64,000 nt of DNA from Micromonospora olivasterospora (GTDB taxonomy: Bacteria; Actinomycetota; Actinomycetes; Mycobacteriales; Micromonosporaceae), in NCBI RefSeq assembly GCF_007830265.1, contig NZ_VLKE01000001.1:6200001-6264000 (forward strand), in the 5' to 3' direction. The position numbers and the translations under genes were made by a program. Positions within the stretch are counted from its first letter, which is position 1. Every line of letters starts with the position of its first letter. This document shows, one piece after another, positions 15,979-25,036 of the stretch. The notes beneath the pieces are model-generated. The model was not told the origin of the DNA. It did no database searches and saw only the letters and a program-made list of their open reading frames with translations.

Positions 15979-18144
15979 ATGTATGGGGTGGGCATCGACC
16001 TGGGTACCAGCTTCACCGCCGCAGCGACAGCCTCCGCCTGGGCCCTGGACATGGTGCCCCTGGCCGGGCAGGCGATCGTCACCCCGTCGGTCGCCTACCT
16101 CGACGAACAGGGCGCGCTGCTGACCGGTGAGGCGGCCGACCGCCTCGGCCTGCAGAACCCCAGCCGGATGGCGCGGGAGTTCAAACGCCGCCTCGGTGAT
16201 CCCACCCCGGTGATCCTGGACGGGGCGCCATACTCCCCCACCGCCCTGATGGCCGCCCTGCTCCAGTCCGTGGTGGACACCGTCAGCCAGGCCCAGGGCG
16301 CCCCACCCGACCGGATCGTGCTGACCCACCCGGCCGTGTGGGGCCCGTACCGGCGCGAACAGTTCGCCGAGATCCCTCACCTGGCCGGCCTGCCCCGCCC
16401 ACACACCGACCCGGGACGGGCAGCCCGGTCCGACGGCCCGACCGTCATCACCATCACCGAACCGGTCGCCGCGGCCACCTACTACTGCTCCACCCAACCA
16501 CTCCCCCCCGACGGCCTGCTGGCCGTCTACGACCTGGGCGGAGGCACCTTCGACAGCGCCGTGGTCCGCAACGGCCGCGACGGACTGGAGATCATCGGCA
16601 CCCCCGAAGGCATCGAATGGCTCGGCGGCGCCGACTTCGACCAGGCGATCATGGACCACGTCGACCGCCAACTCGACGGCGCGATCACCGCCCTGGACCC
16701 CACCGACCCCGGCACCCCGGCGATCCTGGCCGCCGTCCAACGCGACTGCATGCTCGCGAAAGAAGCCCTGTCCACCCGCGACAAGGCCGACATCACCGTC
16801 CCCCTGCCCGGCTCCGACCGGCACGTAACCGTGACCCGGGAAGCGTTCGAGCAGATGATCACACCACCCGTGGAAACCACCATGGAAACGTTCCGGCGGA
16901 CCCTCACCGCCGCCGGCATCACCATGCAGGACCTCACCGCCGTGCTCCTGGTCGGCGGATCATCCCAGATCCCCCTGGTCACCCAACTACTACGAGACAC
17001 ACTGCGGCGACCAATCATGACCAACACCCACCCGAAACACGCAGTCGCCCTCGGCGCCGCCATGCTCAGCTCCGACACCCACACCGCACACCCCATCCCC
17101 GCACCCCGCATCCCCACAACCCGACGAACCAAGCCCAACACACCAACCACCACAACGGCCCGAACCAGCGCACCACCCACAGCAGCCGAACACGACAGCG
17201 GCGAGCACCGCCTTGTTGGTCGGCACGTAGCACCCGGTTCGGTCACGCCCGCGCCCGCAGCCGGCGCCCCGGCCCCGAAGGCGAAGCGCGGCGCGAAGCA
17301 CCGGGCACGGTCCGCGGCCAATCCGACACAGCCGGTCACCGGCCCTACCGGCGACACCCACCCAGCCGACCTGCCGTCACCGGCGCGACGGCAGTGGTCA
17401 CGGCTCGCGAACGCGCGCCTCGTCGTCACGCTCGTCGTGGTCTTCGGTCTGCTTGGCGTAGCGCTCGTGTCCGGGAACGACGCCCCGAGCCACCGGCCAC
17501 AGGTGTCCAGCGCGACGTCCGAAACCAACGTCCCGAGCGAGCGGCCGCAGGCGCCCAGCGCAACGCCCGCAACCATCGCCCCGAGCAAACGGCCGCAGGT
17601 GCCCAGCGCAACGCCCGCAACCATCGCCCCGAGCAAACGGCCGCAGGCGCCCAGCGCAACGCCCGCAACCATCGCCCCGAGCGGCCGGCCAATGCTCAAA
17701 CTGGAGGACGTCCAGGTACACAAACCGTCGAAGCTGACCTCTGTCCGCCCCGCGGTAGTAGGTACCAAGCATTTCGTCGACCGGTCACCCGTCTTCACCA
17801 GCGTTCCCGCCCCGCTCACCGGAGCAGTACTGATCCCCGGCTCCAGCAACGACAAGCGACTGACCGCCCCGGCGGACTACCTGGTCTTCGACGTCACACA
17901 CGACGCCACCGTCTACGTCGCCCTCGACAGACGCGGAGCACCGGACGTGGACAACTGGTGGCCCGCCTGGCTGAACCAGCAGGGCTTCAAACGCACTGAC
18001 ATGATCATCCCAACCAACGACAAGGACCAACGCCACTTCGTCGTGTTCGCCAAAAAGGTGCCGGCCGGACGCGTCACACTCGGACCGAACGCGGCAACAA
18101 GCGTGTACTCCACCGGATACATCACGCTCGTAACCGCTGATTGA
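15979..18144 (+). CDS. Membrane-anchored Hsp70-like protein, copy B
   Basis: 721 residues. Residues 1-370 are nearly identical at DNA level to copy A, including GIDLGTSFTAAAT, YDLGGGTFDSAVV and LLVGGSSQIPLV. The Thr/Pro linker then diverges (SGEHRLVGRHVAPGSVTPAP), the transmembrane helix differs in sequence (RLVVTLVVVFGLLGVALVSG), and the stalk has four 16-residue units (17494-17685) against one in copy A. The last 150 residues are again nearly identical. Same strong ribosome site. The pattern, conserved ends with a variable centre, suggests recent duplication plus either gene conversion or relaxed constraint on the linker. The two products may form mixed oligomers (inference). Confidence 0.85.
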   Translation: MYGVGIDLGTSFTAAATASAWALDMVPLAGQAIVTPSVAYLDEQGALLTGEAADRLGLQNPSRMAREFKRRLGDPTPVILDGAPYSPTALMAALLQSVVDTVSQAQGAPPDRIVLTHPAVWGPYRREQFAEIPHLAGLPRPHTDPGRAARSDGPTVITITEPVAAATYYCSTQPLPPDGLLAVYDLGGGTFDSAVVRNGRDGLEIIGTPEGIEWLGGADFDQAIMDHVDRQLDGAITALDPTDPGTPAILAAVQRDCMLAKEALSTRDKADITVPLPGSDRHVTVTREAFEQMITPPVETTMETFRRTLTAAGITMQDLTAVLLVGGSSQIPLVTQLLRDTLRRPIMTNTHPKHAVALGAAMLSSDTHTAHPIPAPRIPTTRRTKPNTPTTTTARTSAPPTAAEHDSGEHRLVGRHVAPGSVTPAPAAGAPAPKAKRGAKHRARSAANPTQPVTGPTGDTHPADLPSPARRQWSRLANARLVVTLVVVFGLLGVALVSGNDAPSHRPQVSSATSETNVPSERPQAPSATPATIAPSKRPQVPSATPATIAPSKRPQAPSATPATIAPSGRPMLKLEDVQVHKPSKLTSVRPAVVGTKHFVDRSPVFTSVPAPLTGAVLIPGSSNDKRLTAPADYLVFDVTHDATVYVALDRRGAPDVDNWWPAWLNQQGFKRTDMIIPTNDKDQRHFVVFAKKVPAGRVTLGPNAATSVYSTGYITLVTAD
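17494..17685 (+). repeat. Four 48-base tandem repeats coding the stalk of Hsp70 copy B
   Basis: Units start at 17494, 17542, 17590 and 17638, exactly 48 bases apart. The last three are almost identical and encode RPQAPSATPATIAPSK or close variants. The first is more diverged (RPQVSSATSETNVPSE) and corresponds to the single unit in copy A. The repeats lie just outside the membrane helix and would lengthen a Pro/Ser/Thr-rich extracytoplasmic stalk. Confidence 0.9.
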
Positions 18145-18266
18145 TGATGATTACGTCGCAACGTCACTGAACGTCCACTACCGGACCGGGCTGTTTCGCG
18201 GGCCGCCAGGTCTCATCGAATCTGGACGAACCATCTGGACGTTCTTGGGGAAGGACTCAGAAACAG

Positions 18267-19085
18267 ATGACCACGGAAAGCTCAGTCCAGTTGGCCGGCA
18301 TCGATCCCTCCATCCCCACTGCTGCGGGCATGTACGACTACTACCTGGGCGGTAGGAACAATTTCGCAGCCGATCGCCGAGCCGCGAACAAGGTGATCGC
18401 AGCGGCTCCCGAGGTGATTCTCATGGCCCGGGAGAATCGCGGGTTCATCCAACGCGCGGTGCGATTCCTGGCCCGCGACGCGGGCATCCGCCAATTCCTC
18501 GACATCGGCAGTGGCATGCCCACCCAAGGCAACGTCCACGAGATCGCCCAAGCTGAGGCGCCAGACGCACGCGTGGTCTACGTCGACAACGATCCGCAGG
18601 TGCTGGTCCGCTCGCGTGCCTTGAAGACCACCGAAGCCAAGACCACGAGCGTGATCACGGCGGACCTCCGCGACCCGGATGCCATCCTCAACCACCCCGA
18701 GACCCGGGCGCAGATCGACTTCGACCAGCCGATGGCCATCCTGCTGGTGGCCGTCCTTCACTTCATCGACGACGAAGCTGACCCGTACGGGATCGTCGCC
18801 CGCCTCCGCGACTCGATGGCCCCGGGTAGCTACCTGGTCATCAATCACGCCACCGCCGACCCCAGGCCGGGCAACGCTGGCGGCGCCGCAGAGGTCTACA
18901 AGAACACCAAGTATCCGGCCACCCACCGCACGCGCGATCAAATCGAACGCTTCTTCGACGGCGCACCCCTCATCGACCCCGGCCTGGTGTTCGTTCCGGA
19001 ATGGCGGCCCGACGTCGAAACCGACATCAGCCCAGAGGAGGTCTGGATCCTCGGCGGCGTAGGCCGAAAGCCGACCGTGGACTAA
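18267..19085 (+). CDS. SAM-dependent methyltransferase, DUF574 family
   Basis: 272 residues with the family's characteristic opening IDPSIPTAAGMYDYYLGGRNNFAADR, found in many copies per genome in filamentous actinomycetes. SAM site: FLDIGSGMPTQGNVHEIAQ; acidic ribose-binding residue in VVYVDNDPQVL; core strand AILLVAVLHFI. Ribosome site GGAAGGA upstream. Substrate unknown for the whole family. Stands alone, 116 bases before the permease gene. Confidence 0.9.
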   Translation: MTTESSVQLAGIDPSIPTAAGMYDYYLGGRNNFAADRRAANKVIAAAPEVILMARENRGFIQRAVRFLARDAGIRQFLDIGSGMPTQGNVHEIAQAEAPDARVVYVDNDPQVLVRSRALKTTEAKTTSVITADLRDPDAILNHPETRAQIDFDQPMAILLVAVLHFIDDEADPYGIVARLRDSMAPGSYLVINHATADPRPGNAGGAAEVYKNTKYPATHRTRDQIERFFDGAPLIDPGLVFVPEWRPDVETDISPEEVWILGGVGRKPTVD

Positions 19086-19201
19086 CTTCGATCGTTCACG
19101 GATCTGAGGGGTCGGCCTGACGTCACCGAGGGTGCGTGGCCGGCGGTGCAGCCGGAACTGCACATCTCGCTTAGTGAGGACCCACAGGGAAGGCGCCCGG
19201 C

Positions 19202-20707
19202 ATGGGACAACAAGAGGCACTCCTCGAAAACCCTCGACACGAATCCGAGCTACGTCAGCCGCTTACCTTCGAACAGCATGGTGTCGACCGTATCCCGGAA
19301 GCGGAGCGGAAGAGTACGCCGTGGACGTTCTTCACCGTCTGCACCGGGGCCAGCTTCACCCTCGGGAGCGTGGCGTTCGGCTGGCTCCCGGTCTCGTTCG
19401 GGCTCAGCTTCTGGGCATCGCTCACCTCAATCACGGTGGGCACGCTCATCGGGCTCGTTCCACTCGTACCGCTCATCGTCATCGGCTCACGCACCGCCAC
19501 CAACAATTCCACCTCGAGCGGGGCTCATTTCGGTGTACGGGGCCGACTGATCGGGTCCATCATCGGGCTGGGCATGATGTTGCTGGGCACAGCCATCGCT
19601 ATCTGGTCCAGCGGCGGTGTACTCGTCGCGGGCGCGGCCAGGCTCCTCCATACGCCGACGGGGAGCGGTGCCCTTGCGCTGACCTACACGGTTCTCGGCC
19701 TCCTTTCGGTGCTGATCGCGGTATACGGGTACCACCTGCTCGTCCGGACCACGCTGATCCTGATGGTCTTCGGCGTGCTCACCACGCTGCTACTGGTGGC
19801 GGCCTTCGCCGGCCACGTCGACGTGGGGTATCGGGGCGGTCAGTACGCGCTCGGCAGCTTCACCAGCACCTGGCTGCTGTCGGTGTTCGCCGTCGGCGTC
19901 GGTGGCGTCATGACGATGAGTACGATCGCCGGCGACTGGACCCGCTACATATCGTCCCGCCGCTATCCGACGTCCAGGCTGCTGCCTGTCGGCCTGCTGG
20001 CCGTGGTCCTGAGCTACATCGTGCCCATGGGGATCGGCGCGCTCGTGAGCACGGCGTTCGTCGACCCGTCGGCACCCTTCCCGCAGAGCTTGGTGACCGC
20101 GGCGCCCGGTTGGTATGCCATCCTGCTCATCCCGATGGCCCTCTTCGGTGGCCTGGGCTGGACGGCGTCGAACGTCTACAGTTCGGGGCTCGACCTCAGC
20201 GCCATCGTCAGCCGGCTGACCCGGGCGAACGCGACCACGATCGTGAGCATCGTCAGCGTGGGGCTGGTACTCGCCGGCTCGCTCGTGTGGAACGCTGCTG
20301 ACTCGCTGTCCGCGATCTCACTCATCCTGCTTGCGGCCAGCGCACCATGGGCCGCGGTCATCGGCATTGGTTACCTGCGGTGCGGTGGACGATACCTCCC
20401 CGACGACCTTCAGGTGTTCAACCGGCGGCAACGCGGTGGCGCGTACTGGTACACGAACGGCTGGAACGTGCCCGCCGTTGTCGCCTGGGCGGTGGGGTGC
20501 GGATTCGGACTGCTCACCGTGCGGACCACGCTCTACACCGGCCCGTTGGCAAACATAGCCAACGGCATCGATGTGAGCTTCGTGGGTTCGTTCCTCCTCG
20601 CCGGGGCGCTGTATCTCGGCCTGGAGACCCTGCGCCCTGGCGCCGGTACCACGTCCCAGGCGCCGGTCACCCCGAGCACCCCGGTCATCCAGAACACCAC
20701 GCCGTGA
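19202..20707 (+). CDS. NCS1-family nucleobase/cytosine-type permease
   Basis: 501 residues with about 12 hydrophobic segments. The N-terminal stretch FTVCTGASFTLGSVAFGWLP and the TM-rich core (IAIWSSGGVLVAGAARLL; SVFAVGVGGVMTMSTIAGDWTRYI) are typical of purine/cytosine permeases, which import nucleobases or related compounds with cations. Ribosome site GGAAGG before the ATG. It is followed after 73 bases, with a strong hairpin between, by a P450 on the same strand, so the pair could handle the same compound (inference). Confidence 0.85.
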   Translation: MGQQEALLENPRHESELRQPLTFEQHGVDRIPEAERKSTPWTFFTVCTGASFTLGSVAFGWLPVSFGLSFWASLTSITVGTLIGLVPLVPLIVIGSRTATNNSTSSGAHFGVRGRLIGSIIGLGMMLLGTAIAIWSSGGVLVAGAARLLHTPTGSGALALTYTVLGLLSVLIAVYGYHLLVRTTLILMVFGVLTTLLLVAAFAGHVDVGYRGGQYALGSFTSTWLLSVFAVGVGGVMTMSTIAGDWTRYISSRRYPTSRLLPVGLLAVVLSYIVPMGIGALVSTAFVDPSAPFPQSLVTAAPGWYAILLIPMALFGGLGWTASNVYSSGLDLSAIVSRLTRANATTIVSIVSVGLVLAGSLVWNAADSLSAISLILLAASAPWAAVIGIGYLRCGGRYLPDDLQVFNRRQRGGAYWYTNGWNVPAVVAWAVGCGFGLLTVRTTLYTGPLANIANGIDVSFVGSFLLAGALYLGLETLRPGAGTTSQAPVTPSTPVIQNTTP

Positions 20708-20716
20708 GAAGGCGGG

Positions 20717-20743
20717 GGCGTACCCGAGGACGTCGGGTACGCC
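20717..20743 (+). terminator. Perfect hairpin between permease and P450 genes
   Basis: Arms GGCGTACCCGA and TCGGGTACGCC (11 of 11 pairs) with loop GGACG, starting 9 bases after the permease stop. No T-run. It could be a terminator or a partial terminator/processing site that lowers P450 expression. Confidence 0.5.
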
Positions 20744-20780
20744 GCCCACCGAACCCGCCAGCCAAGGGAGTCCGCGGAAC

Positions 20781-22013
20781 ATGGCAGCATCGGCTGTTCC
20801 CGAGAACATCGGCCTTCCGGAGAGCGCCAGTCTCGCCGAGCCGGAGTACACATCCGGAGCCAGATGGCTGCGACCGTCGGAATGGCCCACCGAGGCCGAT
20901 CCCTATTTCCAGCCCAGGCCTCTCGACAGCAGCACCACTCCGGCGATCATCAGCCGGTACGACGACGTGCTCGCGGTGATGCTCGATCCCGAGGACATCT
21001 GGCGCCGTGAGATACCACCAGCACTCTTTCCGCTCGATGATCGTCATTGCATCATGGGCGCCTCCTGGATGTTGGACGGTGAGGTACACAAGCGGCTGCG
21101 CCGAACGCTGCGGCAGATCAACCGCGGCTCCACCGACCGAACGCGTAGGTTCACCCGGACGCTCACCGGAATGTTGCTCGCCAGGTTGATGAACGAGCCG
21201 CCGCCGTGGAACCTCTCCCGGGTCATCGATGACGTATCCATGCGGGTCATCATCGAGTGCACCCTGCAGGCACCGCCCCTCCTGGTCCACGCGGTGCGGC
21301 TTCGGCAGCTGTGGCACGAAGCGGGCGCTGCCAGCGACGGCTACTTCGGCATGGCACGCCAGCCCGAGTTCGAAGCGATCCTGCAGCTCGTGACCGAGGA
21401 ACACCACGACCTGCCCGATGGGCTGGCCCGTCACCTGGTCGATATGCGGGACTCCGGTGTCATGACCGACAGCCAGCTCATGAGTCAGCTGGGGATGCTG
21501 GTCGTCAGCTACGAAACGCAGGCCGCCTCGGCCGCGAGCCTGATCGGCATGCTCCTTGAACACGACCTGTACGGGTACGCCCGCCAGGCCACCGCGCATC
21601 CCGAACTCATGCGGCGAATCGTCGCCGAGGGTAGCCGGCGTGGCCTCTCCTTCCCCACAAACCTCATGACGCCGTCGAGACCGGTAACCATCGACGGCCA
21701 GACGCTTCCCGCCGGGGAGCCGGTGCTTGTGTCCTACGCGGCGGCAAACATGGATCCGATCCGCTTCGGCGCTTCGGCGAGTCGTTTCGACCCGCGGCCC
21801 TCGCGGCCCACACACCTCGCGTTTGGTCAAGGGCCGCATCGCTGTCAAGGAGAGACGGGCGCCGAGCAGTTCGTGGAGGATGTGTTGGTGGCAATGCTGA
21901 CCCAGCTGCCGGACGACGTTCAACTCGACCACGACGGGAAGGTACTCCGCGAGACCGCGGGCATCTCGTGGACGATCCCGCGCCTGCTGGTGAGCCCCCG
22001 TCCCGGATCGTGA
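20781..22013 (+). CDS. Cytochrome P450
   Basis: 410 residues. The heme loop is HLAFGQGPHRCQG with the thiolate Cys at residue 355. The I-helix region reads LGMLVVSYETQAASAASL, keeping the Glu-Thr pair; the K-helix ExxR is VAEGSRRGL. The N-terminal 45 residues are weakly conserved. No ferredoxin or reductase gene nearby, so redox partners come from elsewhere. Ribosome site AGGGAG. Placed after an NCS1 permease; substrate unknown. Confidence 0.85.
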   Translation: MAASAVPENIGLPESASLAEPEYTSGARWLRPSEWPTEADPYFQPRPLDSSTTPAIISRYDDVLAVMLDPEDIWRREIPPALFPLDDRHCIMGASWMLDGEVHKRLRRTLRQINRGSTDRTRRFTRTLTGMLLARLMNEPPPWNLSRVIDDVSMRVIIECTLQAPPLLVHAVRLRQLWHEAGAASDGYFGMARQPEFEAILQLVTEEHHDLPDGLARHLVDMRDSGVMTDSQLMSQLGMLVVSYETQAASAASLIGMLLEHDLYGYARQATAHPELMRRIVAEGSRRGLSFPTNLMTPSRPVTIDGQTLPAGEPVLVSYAAANMDPIRFGASASRFDPRPSRPTHLAFGQGPHRCQGETGAEQFVEDVLVAMLTQLPDDVQLDHDGKVLRETAGISWTIPRLLVSPRPGS

Positions 22014-22084
22014 CCCACGATCGGCCGTACGCGACAGGACCCCCGTCGCCCCCCGCTTGACGTTTCGAAGCCACTCCGAGTCTC

Positions 22085-24910
22085 CTACTGCGCATTCGCC
22101 AGCTCACGGGCGATGTCGACCCGCGAATGGGCCCCGAGCTTCGCCAGGATGTGGGAGACGTGGGTTTCCACGGTACGGCGGGACAGGAACAGTTGGGCGG
22201 CGATGTTGGGATTGGACTGTCCCGCGGCGACGAGGTCGGCGATCTTCCGTTCGGTGGTGGTGAGGGCTTCCCAGCCGATGGTGGGCCGACGGCGCGGTCC
22301 GCGGCGGCCACGGCGGATGCCGTGCGGCCGTATGCGGGCGTCGGCGCGCATGATGTCCCAGGCCGCATCGAGCGACGTGTAGACCTCGATGGCCTGCGCG
22401 TACGCGGCCCGCGCCGGCAGCTGGTCGGCGCGTTCGGCGTACAGCACGGCGGCGTCCTCCAGTGCCTGCGCGCGGAACAGGGGGTAGCCGATGCGGTGGA
22501 AGATGTCGGCGGCGGCGAGGATCCCCGCGGGGTCGGCCGCCAGCAGGCCCGCGCAGTACCCGGCCGCGGCGGTGGTCGCGGGAGATCCCTGCCCCTCGGG
22601 GGCGTTCGCCCGGGCCGCGGCGGTGGCGGTGGTGCGATCGCCGCAGACCAGCGCGAGGCGGACCACGTCGGCCAACCACATCGGCGTGTCCGGGGTCAGT
22701 TGCGGAAACTCGCGCTTCCCCTCGGGATCGAACACGGCCAGCAGGCGAGCCAGCGCCTCGCCGGGCCGGCCCTCGCGCTCGGCGGCCAACGCCCAGGCAA
22801 CCAGCAGAAGGTCGGCGTACAGGCGCAGGCCGTTCCCGGGGCTCGCCAGCTCCTCGACGCCGGTGAACTCCCGCTCGGCCGCCGGCAGGTCGTCGCGGTG
22901 AACCGCGATCAACGCCCGCACCCCGCGCCCGGCCAGCCGGTACGTCATGTCGATCGGCAGGTCGGCAGAAGCCTGTAGCTCCGCCAGCGCCTCGTCCCAC
23001 CGCCCCCGGTAGAAGTTGTAGTCTGCGATCTTCGCCCGCAGATGCCCCAGCCGGGGCGGAGTGCCGGCACGTTCGGCGAACACCATGGCCTGGCCGAATG
23101 CGTCGTCGGCCTCGGCTGGCCGTCCCAGGTTGTCGAGGCCGCCCGCGCGGTTGATCATCAACAGCAGCCGCAGGTCGGCGACCGGCGGCTCGTCCCCCAA
23201 CACCGCCAACGCGCGATCGATGAGCGCCACCTGCGCCGCCACGTTCCGCTGCTGGTTGTGCTCGATGAGGGCCAGGGTGTGCAGGGCGTATCCGGCCGCC
23301 AGCCGGTCACCGGCCCGGTGCCCCTCGGCCTCGGCCCGGGCGGCGGCCGCCCGAGCCTCGTCGAAACGCCCGACGCCGATGAGCGCAAGGGCGCGCAGGG
23401 CGTACAGCCGGGCGGTCCAGACCGCCGACAGTCCCGGCCGCTCCAGCGTGTGCTCGGCGACCTCAACGGCCTGCTCGTACCGCCCCATGCGCATCAGCGC
23501 GTACCCAAGGGTCCAGGCCACCCGGGCTGTCACCATGGGATCGCGGCTGAAGGCCAGCACCGGATGGGCCAACTGCTCGACCTGCTCGTTGTCGCCAAGC
23601 TGCGACAGCGCGACCGTAAGGTCGGCATCCAGCCGTTCCCGGCGCGGATCGTCGTCAACCGCGTCGCGAACCCGGGTCAACAGGTCGACGGCCACCCGCG
23701 GCGCCCGGTAGGTCAACGCCGCAGCTTCCCGGGCCACCCAGTCGATCATCCACTCGTCGGCCCGCACCGGTCCGGCGAGCAACTGCTCGGCCACCCGCTC
23801 CACCGGCGCCCCCGCGCCGGCCAGCGCCCGAGCCGCCTGCCGATGCAGCGCCGCCCGCAGGCTCGCCGGCATCGCCTCGTACAGCGCCTGCCGGATCAGC
23901 CCGTGCCGGAACACCAGCCGGTCCCCCGACGCCGCCAACATCCCGCCCGCCAGCGCCTCATCCACCACGACCATCAACTCGGTCGCCGGCTGCCCGGCCA
24001 CCACCCCCAGGTCATCGACCGTGAACGCGGAACCCAACACCGCCGCCAGCCCCAGCACCGACCGGGTCCGCTCCGGCAAGAACCCCAACCGCCGCCCGAT
24101 CGCCTCCGGCAACGACCCCGGCCACTCCCCCGCACCCGTCAACTCCGCCACACCCGCGACCACCGTGATCCGCGCCTCCCGGACCAACGCGTCGACCGCC
24201 TCGCGGGCGTACAGCGGATTTCCCCCCGCCTGCCCCGTCAGCTCACTCAACGCCCCGCTCGGCACCGCGCCCACCAGTTCGCCCACCACCTCGACCACCT
24301 GGGGCGCCGACAATGCCCCCAGCGGCAGCACCGTCGCCCCCCGCTCCACGAGGTCACGCCGCGTTGCGGCCACTTCTGCTCGGCGTGGCACCGGCCGGGA
24401 CGCCGCCACCAGCAACAACGGCGCCTGGGCGGCGGCCCGACCCAACCGCGACCACACCGACAGGCTCGCCTCGTCCGCCCACTGCGCGTCGTCGAGCACC
24501 AGCACCACCGGCGTCATCGAACACAACCGGTCCACCAGCACCAGGACCTGCTCGGCCAACAACGCCGCCACATCCCGCGGCGTCACCAGCTCCGACCTTC
24601 CCTCCCCCTGCAACAGCCCCGCCAACGGCGCCCGCAACGGGTCCACCGAGTCCCGCCCGACCAGCAGCGCATCCAGCAACACCTGCAACGGAAACGGCGG
24701 CAGCAACTCCGGCGCAGCCCCCGTGTACACCGCACACCCCAGCCGCGCCGCCTCGGCTGTCGCCGCCGAGATCAGTGTCGTCTTCCCGATCCCAGGTTCG
24801 CCGTCCACCCACACCATCCCGCCTCGGCCCCCGGCCACCCCCACAATCAGCTCTCGCAAGACCGCCAGCTCGACGTCCCGACCGACGATGGCCGAGGCAG
24901 GTGAACGCAT
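22085..24910 (-). CDS. LAL-type transcriptional regulator (AAA ATPase plus LuxR helix-turn-helix)
   Basis: 941 residues from the ATG at 24908-24910. N-terminal AAA module: Walker A WVDGEPGIGKTTLI, Walker B VVLVLDDAQWADE, sensor region PLLLVAASRPVPR. The middle 500 residues are TPR-like helical repeats (for example RYEQAVEVAEHTLERPG), often the effector-binding part. The C-terminus is the LuxR DNA-binding domain LTTTERKIADLVAAGQSNPN with RRTVETHVSHILAKLG. Such regulators often activate catabolic or antibiotic genes. Convergent with the P450 (72 bases apart); upstream on the same strand is the lectin gene, 126 bases away. Target unknown. Confidence 0.9.
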   Translation of the reverse strand: MRSPASAIVGRDVELAVLRELIVGVAGGRGGMVWVDGEPGIGKTTLISAATAEAARLGCAVYTGAAPELLPPFPLQVLLDALLVGRDSVDPLRAPLAGLLQGEGRSELVTPRDVAALLAEQVLVLVDRLCSMTPVVLVLDDAQWADEASLSVWSRLGRAAAQAPLLLVAASRPVPRRAEVAATRRDLVERGATVLPLGALSAPQVVEVVGELVGAVPSGALSELTGQAGGNPLYAREAVDALVREARITVVAGVAELTGAGEWPGSLPEAIGRRLGFLPERTRSVLGLAAVLGSAFTVDDLGVVAGQPATELMVVVDEALAGGMLAASGDRLVFRHGLIRQALYEAMPASLRAALHRQAARALAGAGAPVERVAEQLLAGPVRADEWMIDWVAREAAALTYRAPRVAVDLLTRVRDAVDDDPRRERLDADLTVALSQLGDNEQVEQLAHPVLAFSRDPMVTARVAWTLGYALMRMGRYEQAVEVAEHTLERPGLSAVWTARLYALRALALIGVGRFDEARAAAARAEAEGHRAGDRLAAGYALHTLALIEHNQQRNVAAQVALIDRALAVLGDEPPVADLRLLLMINRAGGLDNLGRPAEADDAFGQAMVFAERAGTPPRLGHLRAKIADYNFYRGRWDEALAELQASADLPIDMTYRLAGRGVRALIAVHRDDLPAAEREFTGVEELASPGNGLRLYADLLLVAWALAAEREGRPGEALARLLAVFDPEGKREFPQLTPDTPMWLADVVRLALVCGDRTTATAAARANAPEGQGSPATTAAAGYCAGLLAADPAGILAAADIFHRIGYPLFRAQALEDAAVLYAERADQLPARAAYAQAIEVYTSLDAAWDIMRADARIRPHGIRRGRRGPRRRPTIGWEALTTTERKIADLVAAGQSNPNIAAQLFLSRRTVETHVSHILAKLGAHSRVDIARELANAQ

Positions 24911-25036
24911 GCCGACACGATAGGGCGGCCACCGCCGCAACGTGAGGCCACCTGGTGGGGAGTGTGCCGATTTCCGTGTTTGGGCCTGTGGTGCGACCGG
25001 GGCACCTGTGTCGCTACGCCTGCCGCACCTCGTGCC

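Noticed and set aside
17494..17685. CRISPR-like array
   Set aside because: The 48-base units are contiguous, in frame and code a stalk repeat; there are no spacers.
23042..24904. 620-codon plus-strand frame opposite the LuxR regulator
   Set aside because: Gln/His/Arg-rich antisense product; the minus strand carries Walker and helix-turn-helix motifs.
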